A stretch of 64,000 bases of DNA from positions 434,001 through 498,000 of the forward strand of contig CAUWAG010000010.1 of NCBI GenBank assembly GCA_963556695.1. The letters are read 5' to 3'. The DNA comes from Anthostomella pinea. Lineage: Eukaryota; Ascomycota; Sordariomycetes; Xylariales; Xylariaceae. The position numbers were made by a program, and so were the translations under genes. Below, one piece after another: positions 46,035 through 55,127 of this stretch (its first letter is position 1; every line of letters starts with the position of its first letter). Under the pieces are notes generated by a model. It was not told the origin of the DNA and did not search any database. It was given only the letters and a program-made list of their open reading frames with translations.

Positions 46035-47471
46035 TCATTGAAAAGCAGCATATCTCTTCCCAACAGCGGTACCGTTCCCAATACTCGAGTCCGTGTATAT
46101 CGACAAACTGTCAGTGGAGTTATCATAATCCACGCCGCAGGTCGCAGAGAACCCCTGGAACATGTCGACGCGCTCTTGCAGGTAACTCTCGAATCCGCTT
46201 CTCGAACAGCTCGTTCCCGGCCCATCGGCACAGGCCGGCAGCGGCTGCGGCGAGCTGTTCACCAGGACGCGGTAGTACTCTCCGTCCTCGTAGCCGTAGC
46301 TCCCGGTGCAGTTGAACCGCTCGATGGCCAGGTTGCTGAGGAAGGGCAGGACGTGGGAGCTCTTCCAGGCGCGACGGTAGTTGATCCGGTCAAGGGGCAT
46401 CGTGTCGTTGATCGTGGCCTCGCTGCCTCCGAAGGCGGAGTTGTTGAACAGACCCATGGCGACAAAGACCATGGGCGGCAGCTCTCGGTGCGTGAAACTG
46501 ACGAACAGGTCTTGGTCCTTGTCCTCGTTGTTGAGCAGCAGGTTGGCAGTCGCGTTGAACCACGGCAGACCGACAGCTCCCGAGACCTGGTTGCCGTAGC
46601 CGACGTTGTAGTGGTACTGGATGTCGGAGGCGTACTCCCAAGCCAGCCAGTCGTCCGGCGTGAACAGGTCCAGGTCGCAGAAGGGCGAGCTGCCGCGGAT
46701 GACGGACTCGTAGCCGCACAGCTCCATCATTCCAAAGACGTCGTTGGTCGTGAAGTTGAACTTGGGCGCTGCGGCGTTGAGTCGCGCCTTGATCGGCTTG
46801 GTGAAGATCTCCATGTAGACCTTCGACTGGTCGCTTCCAGCCGAGGACGAGTACGCCGGGCATGCCTTGTACGGCGTCAAGCTGTCGGCGCCGGATTCAC
46901 TGGACTCGAAGATGCTGACGACGTTGATCTCGTTGTCGTCGGTCTCGAGGCCCCGCACCAGTGATTGTGCCGACTTGTAGGTGCGCTCGGCCGACGAGGT
47001 CCACACTTTACTCGGCAGCTTCATGCCCGGGTACCGAAATGAGAGGTCAGCTCCGAGCTGCGCGGCCTCGACTTTGCCGACGCGCGTCAGCATCTCTATC
47101 TCGGCATCGGAGATGGGTGCGGTCCAGCTGGACAGGAAGTTGAGCGACGGGATATGGGTCCAGGCGATGCCGGTGTGGTTCTGCACCTTCTGGATGAACG
47201 GCTCGATGTACTCTTCATAGTCGAAGTCGTTGGCGTAGATGGCGGCGTGACGCACGAGATAGGCGGAGCGTTCTGCTGTGCATCCTTGCGGAGCGGCGGG
47301 GGACGAGGGAGGATCTTGCGGCTCAAAGTAGGGAGCGACTCCGCCGAGATGCTCGAGGGGGTTGAATGTGTAAGTCGAGTAGAGCGATGCCGCTGAGGCG
47401 GTTTGCGCCGAGGCAGCAAGAAGCAGTGCAGCCTGGAGCCACTGGGGCAGTTGTCTAATTGTCGAAGCCAT
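46035..47471 (-). CDS. secreted histidine-acid-phosphatase-family protein with atypical motifs
   Basis: Single exon, 478 residues from the ATG at 47471 (an upstream in-frame start at 47573 would precede the signal peptide). Residues about 10-28 form a signal peptide (LQAALLLAASAQTASA). The fold family is the branch containing fungal phytases and acid phosphatases. The active-site motif RHGxRxP appears as VRHAAIYAND (residues 73-82), keeping Arg-His but not the following Gly or the second Arg. The distal HD motif appears as FTHREL (about residue 328). Other family features are SSAERTYKSAQ and many N-glycosylation sequons and Cys residues. Phosphate release from organic esters is the family role; the changed residues make activity or specificity uncertain. 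Confidence 0.85.
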   Translation of the reverse strand: MASTIRQLPQWLQAALLLAASAQTASAASLYSTYTFNPLEHLGGVAPYFEPQDPPSSPAAPQGCTAERSAYLVRHAAIYANDFDYEEYIEPFIQKVQNHTGIAWTHIPSLNFLSSWTAPISDAEIEMLTRVGKVEAAQLGADLSFRYPGMKLPSKVWTSSAERTYKSAQSLVRGLETDDNEINVVSIFESSESGADSLTPYKACPAYSSSAGSDQSKVYMEIFTKPIKARLNAAAPKFNFTTNDVFGMMELCGYESVIRGSSPFCDLDLFTPDDWLAWEYASDIQYHYNVGYGNQVSGAVGLPWFNATANLLLNNEDKDQDLFVSFTHRELPPMVFVAMGLFNNSAFGGSEATINDTMPLDRINYRRAWKSSHVLPFLSNLAIERFNCTGSYGYEDGEYYRVLVNSSPQPLPACADGPGTSCSRSGFESYLQERVDMFQGFSATCGVDYDNSTDSLSIYTDSSIGNGTAVGKRYAAFQ

Positions 47472-48728
47472 GGCGATGATGTTGTCGTGCGTGAGAGTCA
47501 CAATAACGAGAGACCTCAGACCGGATGGGGATTCATTATGTACTTTATTAGGCTCTCCTACCTCACCGATCACATCACCGATGTGTTTAAGACTTTAAGA
47601 TTTCAGTGACTAGGCAACCCAGCTTGCCAACTTTCGGCAAGCGCAGGATGACGATCTATGTGGTACGATCTGTGTAGTACACGGATACCTCCTCGCTGCC
47701 TCGATACAATCTTGGAGGTTGGCGAAATGAGGCACGCTTGGCACGCTTGGCACGCGTCTGGGATGGAGCTCTCTGGCGTCATTGTTTATGCTAAGCAACC
47801 ACTAAAAAGCTTGTTGCCCCCCCCCCCCACACTGTGCCTTGTTCCTGGATTTATTCCCAGTCTTTTCTAGACCCCTCTGCGGCCTCTGCGGCCTCTGCCC
47901 CTGACCGCCCCAACCGCCTATGTCCACCGAGCGCAGAAGAGCCGTGATATCCAGCTTGGCACCCAGGCAGCCAGGCATACGACGGACGAAACTCTCCTCC
48001 CTGTCTGCCTGTCCTTTGAAGAGTCCCGGCTTGAATAGCCATAGATCCGAGATGTAATAAGAGGTGACGATGTTTAGTATTAACTTGTCTGACATACCTC
48101 AGGTCATCAGGTCAAGCTCAGACTCCAGGCCTCTTGAATACTGGTAGCAAAACGATACGAGATCGGAGCCGGGAGCTAACCGGTAGCGCGAACCTTCGCG
48201 GGATGTTTCTAGCCCAAAGACTCCAAACTCTGATCATAATAAACTTCCCGAGCTCATCCTATGCAGGTCAGGTACTCAGCTGAACATGTAGCGCAGGGCT
48301 GCTAGTTGAGGAGAATTGCGGGGGTTTCGAAACTTTATCGGACTATCGCATATACAGGAATTGGGGCTACATGCGGATCTGTCTAAACAACCTCTTCCAC
48401 GAACCGGAAGGAGTGTTTCGATCAGAGAACCTCCCTCTGCCCTATGTATTCTCGATATCTCATGAATGAGTCTCTAGGAACGGGTTCTATGTTCCGGATG
48501 GCTTCATATGGGGGTCTCCTGTCAGGACGGAGAATTTATCCAGCCTCAGCGCCGATGTAACGGCAGCACTCGCTACCTCATCATCCGTATACCGAAGTTG
48601 AAAGCATGGTCTTAACTCCAGATACAAAATAGGGAGGATGCCAAGAAAGTAGTCTCAAGCTTTCTGAAACTCACTGGTTCCAACTTCAGACAGAGTTGTG
48701 GTACAGCAGTTGAAGTACAAACTCAGAC
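47472..48728. other. divergent intergenic region
   Basis: 1.26 kb between the divergent phosphatase-like and pectate lyase genes; it should hold both promoters. It contains a C tract at about 47817-47828. No gene recognised. Confidence 0.5.
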
Positions 48729-50453
48729 ATGTTGTTCCCGCAAACACTCCTGCTGGCATGGCTCGGCATCGGCCCAGCCTACGCCAAGCTGGAGGGCTCC
48801 GGGCCCGGGCTCGGTCGACGACAAGCCGCCACCCTCCCGGACCGAACCCCGTTCGGCTTCGGGTCCCAGGCGACCGGCGGCGGCTCCCCGGCCGCCCCCA
48901 ACTCCACGTACGTCGTCGACAACATGATGGACCTGCGGACAGTCCTGGCGATGGACACCCCTCGCACAGTCTATGTCCAGGGCGAGATCATAGGAAGCCA
49001 GATCAACGAGACGGCTTTTGGGAGCTGCCAGTACTACATCGACTCGAGCAATGTCCCCGAGTACAACTTCACGCTGTATATCATGGCCTATAATACAACT
49101 TACACCGATTCTGTGAAGGCTGCTATGGCCGCTGATCAGACTTTCGAGGGCCGGAATGCGACTGAGTACCTGACGCTTTTGAACCATCAGAATGTAAGTT
49201 ATATTTGTTCGGACTCAACTGATGGTGCTGGTCAACCAAGACCATCTGCAGTGGGATGGGGGCTCAGAGCTAACGGGTGAAATCCAGGGATGGCGCGGAA
49301 CGGCCCAGAACGTCCAGAAGTCACTGGAGTCGATCGACGCGAAGGGAAACCTGACACTAATCGGCTCCGACTCGGCCGCCTACCTAAACGGCGTCTCCCT
49401 GATCTTCAACACGCGCTCCAACATCATCATCCGCAACCTGCGCATCTCGCCTCCGCGGGACTGCTTTCCGGCCCCGGAGACCTACCCCAGCAGCTGGAAC
49501 GCGCGCTACGACGCCATCTCGTTCGTGACCACGACCAACGCCTGGCTCGACGGGAACATCCTCGAGGACGGCCCGCAGCCCGTGGCGCCCGACGACTTCA
49601 TCTGGGGCTGGAAGGTGGACCGCTACGATGGGCTGTTCGACGTGGAGGACGGCTCCGATAATATCACGTTCAGTCACAACATCGTCGCGAATCACCACAA
49701 GAGCATGCTGTGGGGCGGCGGCGAGAAGGAGGGACCGCGCGATATTGGGAAGATGAGATTCACCGTGTTTGGCAACCACTTCGTGAACTCGTCGAGTCGG
49801 AACCCGCTGATGCGCTTTGGGACGTTCTATGTCGTCAACAACCTGTTCTCGAATTATCAGAATCAGGAGCCCTTATTTGATTACATTAACGACGATGGGG
49901 TGGAAGCGGTGTCCACAGGTATCCGGAAACGGGATGATGCTTATGCGCCCGATTTCCAGTATCATTTGGGCATATACAACATGTGAGTAGAGAGGCCTTC
50001 ATGCTGCTGGTCCGATAACGCAAACTGGGACTTCGTATTGACTGTTGCAGGTCGTCCGTCCTGGTATCAGGCAACTACTGGGACCAAACCGGGACCGACC
50101 CCAACGACAAGACACGCTTCTTCACATTCCAAAACCTCGCAACACCAGATCTACCCGGCACATTTTGCTCACCCCCAGACCTGTCCACCGCAGACGCCTC
50201 TACAAACTCACAACTGAGCAGCCTAACCCAGCCACAGAGTTCTATCAACGGAGTAGGGCTCAACATGACAGACAACGTCTTCCAGACCTTTGAATACTAC
50301 CTCACTACACACGACGACTCTGTCCTGGCTGGTTTGGTTGGGAGCTGTGAGAAGTTTGCCGGGCAGGATATGCCGGTTAGCTTCGAGACGACGGAGGAGG
50401 TCTATGAGTATGTCAACTCGAATGCTGGGCAGGTGGGACGGAATGTGCCGTGA
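48729..50453 (+). CDS. secreted pectate lyase (polysaccharide lyase family 1), three exons
   Basis: Exons 48729-49193, 49288-49982 and 50051-50453 give 520 residues. Intron 1 (94 nt) has a GCTAAC branch site and intron 2 is 68 nt; phases agree. The signal peptide is MLFPQTLLLAWLGIGPAYA. PL1 beta-helix landmarks are SNIIIRNLRI, YDAISFVTTTNAWLDGN (equivalent of the WIDH region), DNITFSHNIVANHHKSMLWG and SRNPLMRFG (RxPxxRxG, catalytic Arg about 326), with YVVNNLFSNY after it. It cleaves polygalacturonate by beta-elimination outside the cell, usually Ca-dependent. Somewhat longer than the 320-400 residues usual for the family because of N- and C-terminal extensions. Fits a plant-associated lifestyle. 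Confidence 0.92.
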
Positions 50454-50855
50454 AGTACCATACCTACATTCTGGCGGATTGTGTCTGCTTAGATACACAT
50501 TGGTCTAGGATTCTGAATGATGGATATGTCGTCTGGACTAGATACCCCGGCATAAAGCAGCCACAAACCAATACACCGCCATGATTGCTTATTCCGGAAT
50601 GCCCATTCCGCGGATACACAATGCCCCTGAATCAGGACGCTGGAAAAGGGGCGGACGGAGGCTTCTAGGGGCCACGGACATACATACATTATATAAAGAG
50701 CGAGTATCGTATTCGCTTGATTGGCGACGCTGCATAACCATACCCCCTGCGCCTGTGAGCCGCCAGCTCTCCATGATGCCATGCCATAAGCGCTAAATGA
50801 TTGCAAGATGTGTACATGTAGCCAGACATATCGAGCTCTTTATTGGAGCTCCAGC
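50454..50855. other. convergent intergenic spacer
   Basis: About 400 bases between the pectate lyase and ELG1 3' ends. Nothing recognised. Confidence 0.5.
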
Positions 50856-53800
50856 TCAATCGCAACTGCTCGCCGGGCTTTGTCCCTCTACCAGCTGCCG
50901 TGTAAGCTCATCCCAGCCTTTACCACCCGTCCGCATGACAAGGTGGGTGTTCATGTCAGCGGAGAAGTAGTTTTCTCTCCTAGTGCTCGCTCTTGAGCCG
51001 CCTTCCAGAGCCGAGTACGCGCTCCTCGTGGTGCGCGATCGCTTCTTCGCAGGCTGACCGCCCTCGCTGAGGAGGTTGCTGCGGATACGCCGTTGTTGCT
51101 GAAGACGTTGGTCAAATGCAACGATGCTGCGGACGTATGGAGCAACATCCAAGCTGATCGTGGTCATTGTTCGTTCGAATACCGACGGTTCCAAAGGCCC
51201 ACCAGCCAAAGTCTTCTCGGATGCTGCAATGGGGTCAAACGCCAAACCGTAATCTACCCGTGAGGTGGGCAGTTCTACGTGCAGAGTGTGGTCAAGATGC
51301 TGTTCGATAGTTTTCACAGCCTGAGACTCATCAATGCCTTGGAAGGGTGGTTTGGTACCAGGGCACGACCGATCTGCTTGCAATCGTGCTCGAGCAAGGC
51401 GTCTAAGAGAAGTAGAGATATCCATCGCGGTTGTATGGTAATTATGCAAAGGGGTTGCTTCCAGGAGCTGGCGGCCAACGATGAAGTCATCTTTGTTCTT
51501 CGCGGGTATGTTGGGACTGCCGGGATCCAATATGACCTGATTTGAGGAAGCATCTAGATGCGGTCCGCAGATGTCCGCATCACTCATGAACTCCGCAAAT
51601 GCATCAAGGGAGTTCACGAGTGCAAGCCGATCTTCGGCAGCGCTTTGACTGGCACATTTCTCAGCCCAAGAAGTGAAATCGTTAGACTTGCTGGAGTCAA
51701 GGATATCGAGGCCCCAACAGTTCCACGTCTGCCGTTGCAATTCTTCCTCGCTCGAGCATGTTGATGATGACGTCGCGACAGTGGCATCTCGGCTGAGCCA
51801 ACCCATGCCCGCGTGGTAGGTATCCTGACTGACCACCCGAATGGTATTACCTTTCTCATCAACATCACTGCCCTTTGGCCATCTGGGGTAAAACCAGTCG
51901 AACCCGCCTCTCATGTCACCGACCCCTATCTGGCACCAATAGTTAAGCTCTGTGATGGAGGCACGAAGGTCATGGCCACGCGAGTCGTAGAGTGTCTCGA
52001 TCGGATGCCTGCGAAGCGCGTGTCCCTCGTTCGCGGCAATCAAGAGCAAAAGGTCGACGGCCATCTCCTTGGGTGGGGCTGAAAACCGAAAGATGCCGTG
52101 CAAGGTCAGAGCCTGTAATGGGACCAAGGTCTCATCGTTGCAAGTCATGATGAAAGGCCGTTTCGACTGAGAGATCAGAGAGATGACAGTCGCCCAAAAT
52201 TGCTTGTCCTCCTCGTAGAGGATGTCGACTTCCTCCAACAAGATGAGAGATTGCTTCTGGGAGTTGCTTGGCTTCTTCACGTCCTTTGGCTTGGTAGGTT
52301 CTGCTGCAGGTGCTTGAACAAGCTTCTTGCTCTTGTCGACTTTGGTGGGCTTGAGCTTGAAGAAGGATGTCATCGTGCCTTGCTTGCCGGATTTCAGATC
52401 TCGAGTAACCTCATCTTCTGCATCCTCGTCTTCGACCTCTTTCTGGTGATGCTGGACAAGATGGTTTCGTGTCATATCCCCAACTTTTTCGAGGATGTCC
52501 TTGCCACTTCGTCGTGCGCCGGCATTGATTTCAAATATTTCGAAGTCAAGCTCTTTTGCAATGGCATGGACTGTTGCTGTCTTGCCACATCCGTGAGGTC
52601 CACTGATAACCACGGCATTCGTCAGACGGGTGGTATCTTTGGATCCTCGAGAAGTGGTGCCGCCAGATCTCAAGACTGTCTTCTTTGATATACCACGGCT
52701 TCCGTTTGGGCTCCAGTCCTTTTCGGATTCAGATAATTCGTTCATCTCATCGGCTTCGTCGTCGCTTGAGACAACGAATCCGTCAAGCTTCTTCCGCTTG
52801 CGTGTCTTCTTGGCCGGTGTGGCCATCTTCGATTTAGGCCCGACATCCAGCTGTCCAGTATGAACTGCTTGAACCTTCAATGTCTGTAGCCAATTTCGTA
52901 GCAACTCTGCTTCCGGGCCATGTTGGACAATGTGATCGGCGGACGGGGGCGCATACTTCTGGGGCCATGCAGTGGTCTCACAAGTCGCCCTATCGAAAGC
53001 AGATAAAGAAGTGCTGATTGAAGCGTATGCCTGAGCAATTGCTGGGTGTGTCTTTGTAGCTGAATGAGCTCCAGTCCATGTCCGCAGCTCACCCAGCACC
53101 CTTTTTTGTAGTTTCATTCCGCTTTCGAAAGACCTGATCGGGATCCGCACCAGTGGGGAAATCGGGCGAAAGTCATCATTGTTAATAGATTTGAGCTCCT
53201 CGACCTTTTCACGAACGTCCAAGTCAAGAGTAATGTGGTGCATGATACTCTCTTCCTCACTCAACTGGACTTCGTGTCGTTTTGCCTTGCGAGCTCTTGC
53301 CACTATTGCTGATGACGGTTTAGCCCCATCAGTCGGATATTGAGATGTGTCGCCGCGTATGTGGACCGCTCCGGACCAAGGCCATGCCGGGTGTTGTGCC
53401 CCTGGGACTTTCAGCCCAGCAGCTTTTGAACCAAAATGAGGCATGTTGAACTTTGGAGGAGGAGCTCGTGCCCGTCTAGGAGAGCAGGGAGTGGAGGTGA
53501 AGATCGTATGTCGCTTGGGTGGTGGCTTGCGCTCGTCCTTCTGCTCCTCTTCCGGGACAGCTGCATCCGCTTTGGACTTCCCCTGGAAGAATGGGTGGGT
53601 TGGTTTCTTGGGCGTCATTGACTTCTTCGGCCTGCGTTTCTTAGGTGTAGTTGTCTTTACCTCCTGACTCGTCGAAGGTGGTGTACTGGTAGTCATTTTG
53701 GAAGTATTGTGTGTGGTATGCCTGCACTGCCCTAGGAGAATGTTGTGGATGTGCTGACCAATTCTTTCTCGCACCTGGTCGTCACCACCGTAGTGAATAG

Positions 53801-54452
53801 ATATCAGAAGGGTCTTTCGCGGTCGACCACGTTTTCCAGTTGCGGTGGGGGTAGTCGAGTCTGCTGGGACATGAGATGGAGATGGTTTGGGCTTTGGCGG
53901 AGAGCCAATTGTGCCAGTCTTGGGGTTGAACTTGAGCAACTTCAGTGGCTTCGATGTGGCCTCCTCCCCTTGGTTCTTGTCCTTCATTGTATCACTGGTG
54001 ACCGGGTCGGGCGTTTCGTTCGAAGGCAAGGGCGGGCAGTTCTGTTCGGATGTGCACTCCGGCTTCTGCTGTTGTTCATCGTCACCTGGCCGAACATCAA
54101 CTTGTCCGCCATCCTCAGTCTTCTGACCAAAGTGATTGAGGATGCTGTTTCCGGTCGAAGCACGAGAACGGCGTTTGGCTTTGGGGCCTCTCGACGCGTC
54201 TGGTGTAGTATCTGTAGGTGTATCCGTTTTCCGGCGCTTCGGCTTCCGCTTGCTGTTGCTATCGGATTTGTCCGTGGTATTGCCCGTGTCGGTCGTGGGA
54301 TCGTTTGATTCATCGGTTATCGGATTGCAGGAGGGTTCGGGGGTGAACGGAGCCGCAGTCTCGGTATTGCTCTTGGGTAGACCCTGCGGTGCGGTAAAGA
54401 ATGGATGTAGCCTTGCGGCCACGGCCACTCCGCCGTTGTTGTTTGCGCCCAT
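50856..54452 (-). CDS. elg1: Elg1/ATAD5-type AAA+ ATPase (RFC-like clamp unloader)
   Basis: Single exon of about 1198 residues from ATG 54452; an in-frame ATG at 54473 would add seven residues. Elg1 replaces Rfc1 in an alternative RFC complex that removes PCNA from chromatin after replication. The N-terminal 500 residues are disordered and Lys/Ser/Pro-rich with nuclear-type basic runs (KRKPKRRK), an SILNHFG segment resembling a PCNA-interacting motif, and two HPFF motifs. The AAA module has Walker A GPHGCGKTAT near residue 617 and a Walker B-like LILLEEVD near 737, followed by a sensor-like PFIMTCND. The C-terminal part matches the RFC collar region in position. Length is in the range of fungal Elg1. 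Confidence 0.9.
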   Translation of the reverse strand: MGANNNGGVAVAARLHPFFTAPQGLPKSNTETAAPFTPEPSCNPITDESNDPTTDTGNTTDKSDSNSKRKPKRRKTDTPTDTTPDASRGPKAKRRSRASTGNSILNHFGQKTEDGGQVDVRPGDDEQQQKPECTSEQNCPPLPSNETPDPVTSDTMKDKNQGEEATSKPLKLLKFNPKTGTIGSPPKPKPSPSHVPADSTTPTATGKRGRPRKTLLISIHYGGDDQVRERIGQHIHNILLGQCRHTTHNTSKMTTSTPPSTSQEVKTTTPKKRRPKKSMTPKKPTHPFFQGKSKADAAVPEEEQKDERKPPPKRHTIFTSTPCSPRRARAPPPKFNMPHFGSKAAGLKVPGAQHPAWPWSGAVHIRGDTSQYPTDGAKPSSAIVARARKAKRHEVQLSEEESIMHHITLDLDVREKVEELKSINNDDFRPISPLVRIPIRSFESGMKLQKRVLGELRTWTGAHSATKTHPAIAQAYASISTSLSAFDRATCETTAWPQKYAPPSADHIVQHGPEAELLRNWLQTLKVQAVHTGQLDVGPKSKMATPAKKTRKRKKLDGFVVSSDDEADEMNELSESEKDWSPNGSRGISKKTVLRSGGTTSRGSKDTTRLTNAVVISGPHGCGKTATVHAIAKELDFEIFEINAGARRSGKDILEKVGDMTRNHLVQHHQKEVEDEDAEDEVTRDLKSGKQGTMTSFFKLKPTKVDKSKKLVQAPAAEPTKPKDVKKPSNSQKQSLILLEEVDILYEEDKQFWATVISLISQSKRPFIMTCNDETLVPLQALTLHGIFRFSAPPKEMAVDLLLLIAANEGHALRRHPIETLYDSRGHDLRASITELNYWCQIGVGDMRGGFDWFYPRWPKGSDVDEKGNTIRVVSQDTYHAGMGWLSRDATVATSSSTCSSEEELQRQTWNCWGLDILDSSKSNDFTSWAEKCASQSAAEDRLALVNSLDAFAEFMSDADICGPHLDASSNQVILDPGSPNIPAKNKDDFIVGRQLLEATPLHNYHTTAMDISTSLRRLARARLQADRSCPGTKPPFQGIDESQAVKTIEQHLDHTLHVELPTSRVDYGLAFDPIAASEKTLAGGPLEPSVFERTMTTISLDVAPYVRSIVAFDQRLQQQRRIRSNLLSEGGQPAKKRSRTTRSAYSALEGGSRASTRRENYFSADMNTHLVMRTGGKGWDELTRQLVEGQSPASSCD

Positions 54453-55127
54453 GGTGACGACGCCCTGAATCAAGCCCGGTCACAAGCAGCCGGAGCAGCA
54501 GAGCAGCATGAGGATTAAGTAGAGCCGCCGATGATCATACTGAGATTGGAATACGAAGGTGAAGATTGAGAGACTATCCAGTCAGAGTACTTGGGTGGGC
54601 GATTGAAGCTGTTTGCGACCTTGCGGTGAAGCGAAGATGCACATCAATGGAGTACGCGCAGCTTCAATTGTAATAATGAATGGGAAAATGCGCCGCGGTC
54701 GTCACCAAGTTCCAAGTGGAAGTCGCGTCTGACAAGCGCGTTACCGTCCACCCGGCGCAACTGCCCGTCACGTACCTGAAGAACATTGTATGGGGCCGCA
54801 GTAGCTGGATGAATTGCACCTCTTAAGCCGGTGTACGGGACGGTTTTGGCTGCAAAACTTTAGGTCCCATCTCAGTACTGACAAGCGATGGGTACTGGGC
54901 CCACTTCAGCAGCGGGATCCCAAAACATAAAACCCAATTAAGAGCGCAGAGCTGGCCCCACGCACAAGCTCCGACCGCCGATGGTGGCAGGGTGGGCTCC
55001 CGACTTTTTTTTCTTCGTCTTGCAGCTATCACCTGTCCAGCAAACCGAGGACATCCCACCGCAGCTATCCCACCGCAGAGGAGGCGCATTCCGAACAGCG
55101 GCAGCTACAGTCAATCGCAAACCCATC
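54453..55127. promoter_or_regulatory. shared divergent promoter region of elg1 and utp8
   Basis: About 675 bases separate two divergent housekeeping genes, so both promoters must lie here. No certain TATA box; the region near utp8 has T-rich and C-rich tracts. Shared control is inferred only from the arrangement. An ATG at 54981, in frame with utp8, would extend it N-terminally but lacks protein-like sequence. Confidence 0.5.

Noticed and set aside
46038..46964. 308-codon + strand ORF
   Set aside because: It is antisense to the phosphatase-like gene; the GC-rich third positions of that gene leave the opposite strand open. No domain or promoter supports it.
54981..55127. N-terminal extension of Utp8 from the ATG at 54981
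   Set aside because: The extra residues are low-complexity and unlike the family, whose similarity begins at the ATG at 55128.
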